From the NCBI RefSeq assembly GCF_020532605.1, contig NZ_JAJATW010000001.1, forward strand, positions 124,001-188,000: DNA of 64,000 bases, written 5' to 3'. The stretch's first letter is position 1. Every line of letters begins with the position of its first letter. Made by a program: the position numbers and the translations under genes. The DNA comes from Marinomonas algarum (GTDB lineage: Bacteria > Pseudomonadota > Gammaproteobacteria > Pseudomonadales > Marinomonadaceae). Of the stretch, positions 39,586 to 49,227 are shown piece after piece. Under the pieces are notes generated by a model. That model ran no database searches. It had not been told where the DNA came from and saw nothing but the letters and a program-made list of their open reading frames with translations.

Positions 39586-40632
39586 ATGATGAAGAAAGAC
39601 AGCAAAGTATTAATCATCGGCGGCGGTTTTGCCGGTGCTCGTGTTGCTCAAGATCTTGCAAAAGCAGGGTTTAACCATGTCACACTGGTTGATAAAAAAG
39701 ACTATTTTGAAGTGACTTACGCCGCACTAAGAACCCTCGCACAACCTGAACTTGGATTACGCTCAAGACTGCCTTATGCCAAGTTTATTCAGGGTCACTT
39801 TCATCAAGGTGAAGTCGCGACTCTTGCACCAAACCACGCAGAACTGACAGACGGCAGCAGATTGGAATTTGATGTGGCCGTCATTGCCAGCGGCTCTTCA
39901 TACGCTTCCTTACCCCTTGCAAAATCTCAACAGGCGATGCAACTTTCTGAGCGAGAAATCGAATTAATCGATGCCAACCAAACGCTGGTACAAGCTAATA
40001 ACGTTCTTATTATTGGCGGCGGCATTGTCGGTGTTGAGTTGGCCGGAGAAATAGCCGACCACCACCCTGATAAAAAAGTGACCTTGGTGCACGGCGGAGC
40101 ACGCCTTGTCCCAGAGCTAAGCGAGAAAGCCGCTAAAGTCGCCGACAAGCAGCTGCGCAAACTCGGCGTTCACCTTATTTATAACAAACGCCTGACGGAT
40201 CAAGACCCACTCTTAGATCAAGCCAACCTAGTATACACCTGCGCAGGCGTCACACCGAACACAGACATCATGAGTCAGCATTTCGGTCATACACTGGACG
40301 ACCAGAGCCGCCTAAAAGTCGACGGTCATTTTCGCGTGGAAGGCACCCAACATCTTTTTGCCCTAGGTGATTGCGCCAATGTGCCAGAAGGCAAATTGGG
40401 CTACCTTGCTGATCAGCAAGCGAATGCTCTTGCCAAAACACTGATTGCACTCAGCGACAGCAAAAGCCCAAAAGCATACAAACCCAACCCAATGATGGCG
40501 CTTGTTCCCGTCGGCCAACAACAGGGCTTAGTGCAACTGCCCTTTATGGTAACGACAATGAATTTGATGGTGAACATGAAGCAAAAAGACATGTTTATTT
40601 TGAAATCGTACAAAAACCTACGAGCGCATTAA
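39586..40632 (+). CDS. FAD-dependent pyridine nucleotide-disulfide oxidoreductase, AIF/Ndh-like
   Basis: 348 residues from the tandem ATGATG at 39586, preceded by CAGGGATTA. An N-terminal FAD motif (VLIIGGGFAGARVAQDL), a second NAD motif (VLIIGGGIVGVELAGEI) near residue 147, and a C-terminal FAD contact LFALGDCANVPEGKLGYLADQQA are present. The layout is that of apoptosis-inducing-factor-like and type II NADH dehydrogenase-like proteins. Electron acceptor unknown. Confidence 0.82.
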   Translation: MMKKDSKVLIIGGGFAGARVAQDLAKAGFNHVTLVDKKDYFEVTYAALRTLAQPELGLRSRLPYAKFIQGHFHQGEVATLAPNHAELTDGSRLEFDVAVIASGSSYASLPLAKSQQAMQLSEREIELIDANQTLVQANNVLIIGGGIVGVELAGEIADHHPDKKVTLVHGGARLVPELSEKAAKVADKQLRKLGVHLIYNKRLTDQDPLLDQANLVYTCAGVTPNTDIMSQHFGHTLDDQSRLKVDGHFRVEGTQHLFALGDCANVPEGKLGYLADQQANALAKTLIALSDSKSPKAYKPNPMMALVPVGQQQGLVQLPFMVTTMNLMVNMKQKDMFILKSYKNLRAH

Positions 40633-40653
40633 TTCACACCTGAACAAAAGACC

Positions 40654-40693
40654 GCGCCGGACGTCAGTGCACACAAACGTCCGGTGCTTTTTT
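40654..40693 (+). terminator. Intrinsic terminator of the FAD oxidoreductase gene
   Basis: GCGCCGGACGT and ACGTCCGGTGC form an 11-pair stem including one G-U, followed by TTTTTT. Confidence 0.85.
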
Positions 40694-40725
40694 ACAGCGA
40701 ATGCTTGAAAATCAAACCCTCTAAC

Positions 40726-41601
40726 CTAATGAGTCTTTGATGGTGAGAAGCCAAAGAAGCGCTTATATTCTCGGCTAAATTGAGAAAAACTGTTGTAACC
40801 CACTTGGAAACTGGCCTCGGTAGCGCTCATACCTTGCCTTAACAGTGTTTGCGCTTTTTGCAGCTTGCTGGATTTAATGTATTGCATGGGTGGGACATGC
40901 ATAATCTGCTTAAAAGCCGTAAAGAAGCGTGTTTTGCTCATATTGGCCAACTCAGCCAACTCTTGCACGTGAATCGTTTGATGGGTGTGAGAGTGTATAT
41001 AATTCACCGCCCGAGAAATCGGCTGAATCTCACCATACTGATTTAGCAGCAAACGCAAGGCATGACCGTGCTCACTGGTTAATAGACGGTAATAAATCTC
41101 GTCGACCACTTGCTCACCTAAGATCTTTGCATCCAAAGGGTCATGACTGATTTCTAACAGCTTGATAAATAACTCAACCAACGTATTTTCCGCTCTGCCT
41201 ATCATCAAAGAAGAAGATTTTTCACAGCTGATTTCAGGGGCTTGGCCAGCTAAACGCTCAATGCGCAGCACCATGTCTGCCAATTTAATCAAATTGATTT
41301 CCAGAGAAGCGGACAGCAATGGCTGATCAACACTGGCCGACACCACCTCGGTACTTACCGGCATCGGCAAAAAATTAATAAAGAAATCCCCTGATTGATA
41401 GGTAAAATCACGGTCGCCCACATAACAGCGCTTTGTGCCCTGCCCCATTAAACAGATTAGCGGCTCATAAAAAGCGTGTGTTTTTGATTCTGGCTGTGAC
41501 GCACGAAAGCAACCCACACCAGAAATAAGAGAAGCATTAAATCCCTCATCTGCCGCCAGCTCTGTCAGTAATTGCTGATACCTTGTCAATTTCTCAGTCA
41601 T
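40726..41601 (-). CDS. AraC-family regulator, YqhC-like
   Basis: 291 residues. An N-terminal AraC effector domain (FYEPLICLMGQGTKRCYVGD) and a C-terminal double helix-turn-helix (LAELANMSKTRFFTAFKQI; ASFQVGYNSFSQFSREYKRFFG). It is divergent from the yqhD-like alcohol dehydrogenase. In E. coli, YqhC activates yqhD in response to aldehydes, and the same pairing is probable here. Confidence 0.85.
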   Translation of the reverse strand: MTEKLTRYQQLLTELAADEGFNASLISGVGCFRASQPESKTHAFYEPLICLMGQGTKRCYVGDRDFTYQSGDFFINFLPMPVSTEVVSASVDQPLLSASLEINLIKLADMVLRIERLAGQAPEISCEKSSSLMIGRAENTLVELFIKLLEISHDPLDAKILGEQVVDEIYYRLLTSEHGHALRLLLNQYGEIQPISRAVNYIHSHTHQTIHVQELAELANMSKTRFFTAFKQIMHVPPMQYIKSSKLQKAQTLLRQGMSATEASFQVGYNSFSQFSREYKRFFGFSPSKTH

Positions 41602-41783
41602 CGTTTTCTCCCACTGCGTAAGCCGCCATAATAACGTGACTGTTTAAAATAAACACCTTAATTGCACATTTCAAACCCCATCTGAACGATTAGGCATCAT
41701 AAAAGGTCTTTTGTGCCTATAATCAACCATTCAATCTCACTATAGTGCATACATCGAAATCAACACCACCAACGAGGTATGAC

Positions 41784-42944
41784 ATGAATAACTTTGATTA
41801 CTACAATCCAACGCACATTGTCTTTGGCCAAGATCGTTTAGCAGAGCTTGACCAGTTAATTCCAGCGGACGCCAAAGTGATGATTACCTTTGGCGGTCAA
41901 AGTGCAAAAAAATACGGCACGATCGACACGGTTCGCGCCAGTCTTGGACACCGAGATATTATTGAGTTTGGCGGTATAGAGCCAAACCCACAATACACCA
42001 CCTTGTTAAACGCCATTGAGATTGTAAAAACGGAAAACGTTGATTTCCTTCTTGCCGTCGGTGGTGGTTCAGTCATGGATGGCACAAAATTCATTGCGCT
42101 TGCGGCCAAACACCCTTCAGAGGATTACCATGAACTTTTGTTCCATGGCTTCAATCCCGTCCCAGCAAACGATGCTATTACGCTAGGCTGCGTGGCCACC
42201 TTACCGGCAACGGGCTCTGAAATGAACATGGGGGGCGTGATCACCTTTAAGGAACAAAAATACCCCTTTATGTCACCGCTGGTCTTCCCTAAGTTCTCCG
42301 TACTTGACCCAGACCTTACCAAAACACTGCCAAAAGAGCAGATTGCCAACGGCGTTGCTGACGCGTTTGTGCATGTTATCGAGCAATACTTAACCCAGCC
42401 CGTCAATGCAAAAGTGCAGGACCGTATCGGTGAAGGCGTACTAAAAACATTGATTGAAGACGGCCCAGTCACTTACGCAGACAATGACGACATAGACGCT
42501 CGCAAAAACTTTATCTGGTCAGCAACGAACGCGCTGAACGGCATTATTGGTGCAGGTGTTCCCCAAGATTGGTCTACACACATGATTGGCCATGAAATGA
42601 CCGCACAATTTGGTATTGCCCACGGCAGAACACTCGCAATCATCTTGCCGAACGTACTGCGTGAACGCAAAGAGCATAAACGCGCCAAGCTATTGCAATT
42701 TTCTGAACGCGTATGGGACATCACCGAAGGCACAGACGACGAGAAAATTGATCTTGCTATCGACAAAACAGAAGCGTTCTTCAACTCATTGGACATCGTC
42801 ACCAACCTGACCCACTATGGCATCGACGATGCGGGCATTGACAGTGTCGTTGTGAACATGGAAAAAATGGGGCTGACAGCGCTGTCCGAAACCGGCGATT
42901 TGACACTGGATATCGTGCGTAAAATTTTGACCGCGACACGTTGA
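41784..42944 (+). CDS. yqhD: Iron-containing alcohol/aldehyde reductase, YqhD-like
   Basis: 386 residues from the ATG at 41784, preceded by GAGGTATGAC. NADPH-binding region LLAVGGGSVMDGTKFIALAA is present; the metal ligands are in GVADAFVHVIEQYL and GHEMTAQFGIAHGRTLAI. The opening MNNFDYYNPTHIVFG is typical of YqhD, which detoxifies short aldehydes such as those from lipid peroxidation. Confidence 0.92.
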   Translation: MNNFDYYNPTHIVFGQDRLAELDQLIPADAKVMITFGGQSAKKYGTIDTVRASLGHRDIIEFGGIEPNPQYTTLLNAIEIVKTENVDFLLAVGGGSVMDGTKFIALAAKHPSEDYHELLFHGFNPVPANDAITLGCVATLPATGSEMNMGGVITFKEQKYPFMSPLVFPKFSVLDPDLTKTLPKEQIANGVADAFVHVIEQYLTQPVNAKVQDRIGEGVLKTLIEDGPVTYADNDDIDARKNFIWSATNALNGIIGAGVPQDWSTHMIGHEMTAQFGIAHGRTLAIILPNVLRERKEHKRAKLLQFSERVWDITEGTDDEKIDLAIDKTEAFFNSLDIVTNLTHYGIDDAGIDSVVVNMEKMGLTALSETGDLTLDIVRKILTATR

Positions 42945-42996
42945 TCGCAGCCTAACAAAGGCACCTTAAGTAAGGCCGCCTTTTCCTGCTCTACAA

Positions 42997-43029
42997 AAGC
43001 ACGACATGCTAAAGTGACTGTCGTGCTTT
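42997..43029. terminator. Intrinsic terminator downstream of yqhD
   Basis: AAAGCACGACA and TGTCGTGCTTT form an 11-pair stem, followed by a long T-rich run on the plus strand and TTTTG on the minus strand. Confidence 0.9.
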
Positions 43030-43038
43030 TTTTGTTTT

Positions 43039-43190
43039 TTATTCTACCGCTCTGCCAGCGAATTCAAATTCAACACGACCTGTAAAGCGCTTCATTGTTA
43101 CTTTCCACTCTTTTTTGTAATCTTTTGTACCCAATCATAGACAGCCTTAATCACTGAAATATAATGATTTTTTGTAAAACTATAGGGATA
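43039..43190 (-). pseudogene. Possible frameshifted small gene on the minus strand
   Basis: This covers part of the 405-base gap between yqhD and the GGDEF gene. On the minus strand one frame reads VIKAVYDWVQKITKKSGK and stops; a neighbouring frame reads on as DYKKEWKVTMKRFTGRVEFE and ends AGRAVE, next to the terminator. The two would join by a one-base shift at six A residues (43111-43116, complement). Protein-like composition on both sides suggests a small gene broken at a homopolymer. No family recognised; chance is possible. The rest of the gap is AT-rich, with no further support for a gene. Confidence 0.25.
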
Positions 43191-43349
43191 TTACTCTATG
43201 ACCGTTGTCACTCCTTTTCCCTGAACAAGAAGCTTATTTCACGTTTCTATTTTATTAAGTTTTGCTCTTAAGCTTTTCTTATATTATCTTGATTTTATTT
43301 CTAAAAATCGAATACCACGATAACGATTGACCAGGTTTATGTGTATCCA

Positions 43350-44990
43350 ATGACGAAACCCACAACAAAAAAGCCACATGCTTTTAGCGAGCAAGCAAAA
43401 AGCACCATCATGCTAGAAGGGGTTTACGCGATCTTAACCCCCTTAAAAGAATTGCACCCAAGCCTTGCCCCCTCAATTGATAAGGCTATTAGCTCATGCA
43501 ATGGGTTATTGGCGTCAGAAAATATGAAAGCGATTTATTCGCAGCTCATCATTGTTTCTGGACAAATAAAAGACGGTATCAAAGAAGACAAAAAAGACGT
43601 TACTAAGGCGATCACGGCGCTGGCAAAAAACTTTGAATCCTTTGATAAACGAATCTTCAATAAACACCAAGAACGCACTATCTTGTCATTAAAATCGCAG
43701 TTTCTTTCAGGTGAGTTGTCAACACACGAAGCACTCGATCAAATCGCACACATCTCACAAGACATTTCCATTGCCGTCAGCTCGGCGATGGAAGCGAGCT
43801 ACGGCGGGAAAAGCCTCTTACCCAGCCTGTACTCAGAAGGCGTTGAAAAAATCATGCACGCTGACATCGTCATTGCCACTAATCGCCTTGGTGTTGATTT
43901 AGACAGGTTAAGCAGCATCCTTTGTCGAGAAAACCCAAAGAACAGCGACATCCAAGCCATTCGAGAAGAAATCATTGGCCTGAAAATACACGAAGGCAAA
44001 ACCAAATTTTTTCAGTCCATGGACATATTGTCACGCCTATCCTGGTCAATGCATCGCTTAAACGATAAGCGCGTTGAAAAAGACAAAGAGTATTTAGGTA
44101 ACCTAGCGCACTACTTCAAGTTCATGTCGACCAAGATACAAAACAGTAACAATGTGAATGATAAATCTTTATCGTTTTTGGGGGACTTTGAAACCGAATT
44201 TGATCAGCATTTGAAAGACCTTGAGTCCTTCAGTAAAAGTGAGTGCACCATAGAGCAACTTAAAGAAGCGGTCTTTTCCAACATAAAGTCGATGCAACTT
44301 TCAACCCGTGACTTTATTGAAAGACAGTCCAAAGTCATTGAAGAGCAACAGGCGATTATTGAAGCGCAGCAGTCTCAACTATTGAACATGGAAACCAACC
44401 TTGCCTCTATTTCTGATGATTTAGAAATCGCATCGAAGGAAATTTTACACGACGAATTGAGCGGCCTTAATAATCAAAGAGGTTACGATTTATACAGCGA
44501 TAAGCTGCACAGCCAATGGCGCAGCACCAAGCATACAACACCATTAAGCATCATGATGATTAACGTGGATTTGTTTAAAAAAATCACCGACACCCATGGC
44601 CGCGATGTGGGAAATCTGCTGATCACTTGGATGGGGGAAGTGCTTCGACACATCTGCAAACACAAGACCCTGTTTACCGCTCGACATCACCTCGACGACT
44701 TTGTTATTTGCACCGACAACTTGACGCCTTGCGAGGTGTTGTCTTTGGTAAAACGAATACAAGCCTTTGTTCAGAAAAAACCTTTCGTGTCCAAATACTA
44801 CAATGTATCGCTTAATATTACTGTCTCGGTGGGGCTGGCCTTCTTTATTGACCCAGACGACTCCCCTGAAACCGTATTAAGTTACGCCCAAAAAGCGTTG
44901 AAGCAGCCGAAAAATAAAGGTCGAAATCAAGTCTGGGTGAGCCGTAGCGCAGTGATTGCTGAAAAAATTGGCCCTCTAAAGACAAGCTAA
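43350..44990 (+). CDS. GGDEF-domain protein with helical N-terminal domain and degenerate active site
   Basis: 546 residues from the ATG at 43350; a GTG three codons earlier is also possible. The first 380 residues are helical without recognised sensor motifs, ending in a coiled coil (IEEQQAIIEAQQSQLLNME). The C-terminal GGDEF fold is clear (LSGLNNQRGYDLYSDKL; MINVDLFKKITDTHGRDVGN; ALKQPKNKGRNQVWV), but the catalytic GGDEF loop reads HHLDDF. It is probably inactive as a cyclase and may act as a c-di-GMP or GTP sensor. Cytoplasmic. Confidence 0.82.
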   Translation: MTKPTTKKPHAFSEQAKSTIMLEGVYAILTPLKELHPSLAPSIDKAISSCNGLLASENMKAIYSQLIIVSGQIKDGIKEDKKDVTKAITALAKNFESFDKRIFNKHQERTILSLKSQFLSGELSTHEALDQIAHISQDISIAVSSAMEASYGGKSLLPSLYSEGVEKIMHADIVIATNRLGVDLDRLSSILCRENPKNSDIQAIREEIIGLKIHEGKTKFFQSMDILSRLSWSMHRLNDKRVEKDKEYLGNLAHYFKFMSTKIQNSNNVNDKSLSFLGDFETEFDQHLKDLESFSKSECTIEQLKEAVFSNIKSMQLSTRDFIERQSKVIEEQQAIIEAQQSQLLNMETNLASISDDLEIASKEILHDELSGLNNQRGYDLYSDKLHSQWRSTKHTTPLSIMMINVDLFKKITDTHGRDVGNLLITWMGEVLRHICKHKTLFTARHHLDDFVICTDNLTPCEVLSLVKRIQAFVQKKPFVSKYYNVSLNITVSVGLAFFIDPDDSPETVLSYAQKALKQPKNKGRNQVWVSRSAVIAEKIGPLKTS

Positions 44991-45135
44991 CGTGTTACCT
45001 GAATGGGCTGTATGGTCCGAAGAGATTTGAAAGACTAAGAGGCAGGCAATCCAAATGTGTATTTGCTACGTTCTAAAGAGCCAGCGTTCAAATAAACGCA
45101 CAACTAAGGCAATAACATCCCATTAAGGACACGCT

Positions 45136-45333
45136 ATGACCGGATTAACTGAAGAAAGTATCAACTGCCCTTACTGTGGGGAAGACATCGACGTCATTAT
45201 TGAACCCATGGACGACAACCAGGAATACATTGAAGATTGCCAAGTTTGCTGTCGCCCAATTGTGTTTCATATCGATGTGGATTTTGAAGGCACACAGACA
45301 CTCTATGTGCATTCTGAAAACGAGACCTATTGA
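45136..45333 (+). CDS. CPxCG-motif cysteine-rich protein
   Basis: 65 residues with a CPYCGE knuckle near residue 11 and a DCQVCCRPI knuckle near residue 34, spaced for one zinc. Short acidic linker between them. Family of unknown function, common in gammaproteobacteria. Start preceded by AAGGACACGCT. Confidence 0.88.
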   Translation: MTGLTEESINCPYCGEDIDVIIEPMDDNQEYIEDCQVCCRPIVFHIDVDFEGTQTLYVHSENETY

Positions 45334-45346
45334 CTCGCCTTACGGC

Positions 45347-45390
45347 CGCCCTAACGTCTGTTTATATTTTAAACAGACGGGCTTTTTCTT
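45347..45390 (+). terminator. Terminator of the CPxCG gene, overlapping the MCP 3' end
   Basis: GCCC plus CGTCTGTTTA (45355-45364) pair with TAAACAGACG (45370-45379) plus GGGC, with a three-base bulge, followed by TTTTTCTT. It reaches into the last codons of the convergent chemoreceptor gene. Confidence 0.7.
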
Positions 45391-46822
45391 GGTACTCCTG
45401 CGTCACCCGGTTCACATCATTTCGACTTTGTGCTAACTCCGTCATTAAATCAAACAAGACTTGGATAGTGTCCGCATTTTCGGTCACTTTTTGACTGATC
45501 AACGCAACCACCTTATCTTGCTCAAGAGTGCTTTGCGCTACTGTCTGACTGCTCACCGCGATGGCACTGACGTCTTCTGCTCGTTTATTTAGGCCATTAG
45601 AAATGGTCAATGCGTGCTCGACGTTGAGCTGCGTTCTTTTCTGCCCCGATTCCATCGACGTGACCGTGTTTGCGACGCTGGCATTCAGTCGCTCTAACAC
45701 CTTCTCAATGTCATCTGTTGATTGACTCGAACGGGACGCCAAGGCTCTGACTTCGTCCGCCACCACCGCAAAACCTCGACCGGTTTCGCCTGCCCTAGCC
45801 GCTTCAATTGCCGCGTTCAAAGCCAGCAAATTGGTTTGCTCTGAAATGCTTCGAATCGACTGCAGCAACGACGTGATGGCATTAACATCCGACGTCAGAG
45901 CTTGAAGCGAATCCGATACACGCTTGGTGTCGTCTGACAATAACTCCATGTCTTTCATGATGGTCAAGGCTTGTTGTTGATCCTCAATAATTTCTTTCTC
46001 TAACGCACCCACAATGTCTGCTGACTCCAAGCTGCTCTGAGCCACAGACTTCATGGACTGCGACACTTCTTCTGTGGCAGAAGCCGTCTCTATTGAACGG
46101 TGCTTACTTTGCTCCACACTCGCGTTTGCCCTGTCAGCAACACAACTAATTTGATCACTTGATTGAGTTAATGTCGCCGCAATTCTCTGATAATCACCAA
46201 ACAGCGAAGACAGAGTATCAAGCAATTGATTAAGCGCATATTCCGCTGAAGAGGAAGGGTTTGGCACGCGAACCGACAGATCATTTTCTTTCGACACCTG
46301 CTCAATAGCAGACGCCACTTTATTGTTACTGGAAGACGCTTTTGTCATAAGGTGCGCCATGTAAATCAAGACACCCGCCTCTGCAGTGGCAAACAAGCAA
46401 TGAACCAGCATTAAATTCATATTGTGGTGGCCTGAGAAAACCATGATGGGCATGTCACCCACGTGCACATTCGCCATTTGCACGTACATAAACACCACGT
46501 GATACAAAGCGGTGGTGACCAAGGCGGCAATAATCGGTTGCCATTTGTGGTAGATAAGCAACACCACCATGGAAGCAAAAATATGAAAGTGCATCTCTGT
46601 TAAACCGTATTGGCTTTGAATCAACAGAGAAGACACAACCATCATCAATATGCCAGCCAACACCGAAAACGCCAGTTGACCTTTAAACAAGCTGTAGGCC
46701 AGCTGTGTCGCCACCGCGAGAAAAACCGACGCAAACAGCGTGAAGGAAAACAACTGCTCACCGATCAACCCACTCACCAGCAGTATTGGCACTTGCGCCA
46801 TTAATGTTCGATAAACGAACAA
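45362..46822 (-). CDS. Methyl-accepting chemotaxis protein with integral membrane sensor
   Basis: 486 residues; start is TTG at 46822, or the ATG at 46801, and neither has a clear ribosome site. About five to six hydrophobic helices fill residues 8-175 with hardly any periplasmic loop, so a membrane-embedded sensor is likely. The cytoplasmic signalling hairpin has the tip [18 protein letters not shown] and [13 protein letters not shown]. Methylation sites should flank the tip. No HAMP domain is obvious. Confidence 0.88.
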   Translation of the reverse strand: MFVYRTLMAQVPILLVSGLIGEQLFSFTLFASVFLAVATQLAYSLFKGQLAFSVLAGILMMVVSSLLIQSQYGLTEMHFHIFASMVVLLIYHKWQPIIAALVTTALYHVVFMYVQMANVHVGDMPIMVFSGHHNMNLMLVHCLFATAEAGVLIYMAHLMTKASSSNNKVASAIEQVSKENDLSVRVPNPSSSAEYALNQLLDTLSSLFGDYQRIAATLTQSSDQISCVADRANASVEQSKHRSIETASATEEVSQSMKSVAQSSLESADIVGALEKEIIEDQQQALTIMKDMELLSDDTKRVSDSLQALTSDVNAITSLLQSIRSISEQTNLLALNAAIEAARAGETGRGFAVVADEVRALASRSSQSTDDIEKVLERLNASVANTVTSMESGQKRTQLNVEHALTISNGLNKRAEDVSAIAVSSQTVAQSTLEQDKVVALISQKVTENADTIQVLFDLMTELAQSRNDVNRVTQEYQEKARLFKI

Positions 46823-46895
46823 ATCATTTTTTTACGTACGTTCTTGCGATCTTGACATAGTATTACCCACTGTTGTGTACGCGAAACTAATCTGA

Positions 46896-48920
46896 CTAAT
46901 TTAGCGTATTTTTTAATTTGCCGTATTTATAAACCGTATTGCGACTGACGCCTGCGGCCTTGGCCGTTTGCGTCACATTGCCTTTAAACTTGCCTAATAA
47001 ATACGGAATCATTTCTTCTAAGGGGGCTTCAACCCCTTCTGACCCTCGACCTAGGGTCGCTTCTGTTGCTGTTGAGGGAATCCTATCCTGTGTCTGTTCA
47101 GGCGATGACGCCATTGCCTCTAGATCATCGAAAAAGTCGTCCGGCAAATGCCACTCTTCCAATACTTCTTCATCGGCCATTGCCATGCCAACCTTTAATA
47201 CATGTGCCAACTGTCGCATGTTCCCTGGCCAAGGGTGACTGACCAGAAGATCAAGCATCTTCGGCGATAAGTCGGGACCAGGCTCTTCAAAACGTAAGCG
47301 TTTGTGCAAATAACGGATCAAAGCCGCCTTGTCTGCCCGCTTTCGCAAGGCCGGTAATTCTATGTTTAGCCCTGAAATACGGTAATACAAATCTTGTCTG
47401 AATTGACCACTTTTGATCTCTTCTTTTAAATGACGATTGGTCGCTGAGATCAACTTAATATCCACGGGATAGGTCTCTGTTGAACCCAAAGGTGTCACCA
47501 CGCGCTCTTGTAACACACGCAACAAACGCGACTGTACCGCCATGGGCATTTCGCCAATTTCATCTAAAAATAACGTCCCTCGATGAGCCCGACGTATTAA
47601 GCCAATGGAGCCACGATTTTGTGCGCCGGTAAACGCGCCTTTTTCATAACCAAATAACTCTGACTCCACCAGTTCGGCTGGAATCGCTGCGCAATTCACC
47701 GCCACCAGCATCTCCTTGGCGCGAGAACTGTGGTAATGCAAACTGCGTACAAAGATTTCTTTGCCTGCGCCTGTTTCCCCATGAATCAAAATAGGGATGT
47801 CTTTTTCCATAATCTTATGGGCTTGACGCACAAGGCGCTCAACACGCTCATCACCGTGATGCAATTCATCAAGTGGAATAACATTTTCTGGCAAGGAGGC
47901 ACTCGTCTTAACAGGGGCACTCGCCTTAACAGGGGCGCTCGTTTTGACAGCGTCACCCGTTTTCGCTGTTCCTATACTGGACTGTGGCGATGGCGCAACA
48001 TACTCACTGTGATGACGAAAATCTGGAACACGCATCACTTGCTGTGTCGGCGGAATGACTTTGACGTAGAATTGGTAACGCCCCATGGCCATCAGTTTCA
48101 GCGGCAAACTGACGGGGTGGTGTTTGATTTCACGCATTTCGATATCAAAAATTTGATTGATATTAAGCAAGGCCAAATCCCGCGCCAGCACCACTTCAGC
48201 ACGGCGATTGGCCGAGACAATGGTGCCGTTTTCATCGAGCACCAAAATACCCGACCAATGACTGTCCAAACTGACCACATTGGTATTAAAACTGAGGATA
48301 AAGTACTCTTGCTGAAACGCGGAAAAAATCAGTCTATTTTCAACACTCAACGACATGAGCTTTACCATGCCGAACGTATGATCCTGCGGTAAATAGGCGT
48401 CGGAAGAAATGTCGAGCACGCCGACAAGGTCGTTTTTTGTGTTGTAAATGGGCGATGCGGAACCGACCATAAAACGGTTCGCGCGAAGGTAGTGTTCGTC
48501 TCGCCCCACCTGTATGGCTTCACCCGTCATCAACGCCGTACCAATCGCGTTGGTGCCCACGCCCTTTTCAGTCCACTGATTGCCCCCCACTAAACCGTGC
48601 TCTGCGGCACTGCCAAAACGTGGCTGCCCCCAGGTATTCAAGACATGACCTTGACGATCTGCCAAAACAATCATGCAAGCAGAGTTGCTCAGAATATTTT
48701 CATAATAGGGCAACACTTCATTTTCTGTGGTCTCAAGTAAACTACGATGCTGATCCACCAAGTCATTGAGCGTCCCCTTTCCTAAGGTGGCAAAATCGGG
48801 CTGGCTGGTGTGATCCAGACCAAACTGCTCACAACGATACCAAGACGCCTGAATGCGTTCTTTGTGTGACTCAGTGTGCAATTCATGTTCATTGATCTGT
48901 TTTTGTTCTTCTTTTGGCAT
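46896..48920 (-). CDS. Sigma54-dependent activator with GAF sensor, AcoR-like
   Basis: 674 residues from the ATG at 48920, which has GAGGAGTCGGTA upstream; the frame is open 39 codons further. Parts: a GAF-type sensor (about 50-200, DRQGHVLNTWGQPRFGSAAE); a Pro/Ala/Val linker with a three-fold SAPVK-type repeat; an AAA+ domain with Walker A GETGAGKE and the sigma54-contact loop GAFTGA; and a Fis-type DNA-binding helix-turn-helix (VTQTAKAAGVSRNTVYKYG). It is divergent from the glp importer operon, which has a sigma54-type promoter. Confidence 0.92.
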   Translation of the reverse strand: MPKEEQKQINEHELHTESHKERIQASWYRCEQFGLDHTSQPDFATLGKGTLNDLVDQHRSLLETTENEVLPYYENILSNSACMIVLADRQGHVLNTWGQPRFGSAAEHGLVGGNQWTEKGVGTNAIGTALMTGEAIQVGRDEHYLRANRFMVGSASPIYNTKNDLVGVLDISSDAYLPQDHTFGMVKLMSLSVENRLIFSAFQQEYFILSFNTNVVSLDSHWSGILVLDENGTIVSANRRAEVVLARDLALLNINQIFDIEMREIKHHPVSLPLKLMAMGRYQFYVKVIPPTQQVMRVPDFRHHSEYVAPSPQSSIGTAKTGDAVKTSAPVKASAPVKTSASLPENVIPLDELHHGDERVERLVRQAHKIMEKDIPILIHGETGAGKEIFVRSLHYHSSRAKEMLVAVNCAAIPAELVESELFGYEKGAFTGAQNRGSIGLIRRAHRGTLFLDEIGEMPMAVQSRLLRVLQERVVTPLGSTETYPVDIKLISATNRHLKEEIKSGQFRQDLYYRISGLNIELPALRKRADKAALIRYLHKRLRFEEPGPDLSPKMLDLLVSHPWPGNMRQLAHVLKVGMAMADEEVLEEWHLPDDFFDDLEAMASSPEQTQDRIPSTATEATLGRGSEGVEAPLEEMIPYLLGKFKGNVTQTAKAAGVSRNTVYKYGKLKNTLN
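47898..47953. repeat. Tandem 18-base repeat inside the activator linker
   Basis: About three copies of an 18-base unit with the core TTAACAGGGGCACTCG, encoding APVK(T/A)S repeats. Substitutions between copies are few, so it is a recent duplication or slippage tract; in-frame multiples of six residues only change linker length. Confidence 0.75.
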
Positions 48921-49000
48921 TACCGACTCCTCTGCACCGTCACCTGATAAGTAAGACGTGCATGAAATGTTCATATTGATCAACAAACTGTAAACACTTT

Positions 49001-49037
49001 GAACACGTCTGAACACCCCCTTTTCGATAACGAACAC
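49001..49037 (+). promoter_or_regulatory. Repeated GAACAC motifs, candidate activator binding sites
   Basis: GAACAC occurs at 49001-49006, 49011-49016 and 49032-49037, and its complement GTGTTC at 49163-49168. The group lies about 105-140 bases upstream of the predicted sigma54 start, the normal distance for enhancer-like sites, and also just upstream of the activator gene, so autoregulation is possible. Confidence 0.4.
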
Positions 49038-49116
49038 ACTGACTTTTATCTTAATAAGGTTAAATAATTGTTATATATCAGTTATTTAACCTCAACTTTA
49101 TGCGTTTGGATTATTT

Positions 49117-49132
49117 TGGCATAGGTTTTGTA
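49117..49132 (+). promoter_or_regulatory. Putative sigma54 (-24/-12) promoter of the glp operon
   Basis: TGGCATAGGTTTTGTA matches the consensus TGGCACG-N4-TTGCA, with GG at -24 and GT in place of GC at -12, spaced 12 bases apart. It would start transcription near 49143, about 85 bases before the first gene. Confidence 0.5.
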
Positions 49133-49227
49133 TTGTATTTAAGCATAACTTGTTCGCTGAACGTGTTCATTTATGTACACATCTTGAGCAACGAGATTAC
49201 AAAATAACAACAAAAAAGGTACTTACA

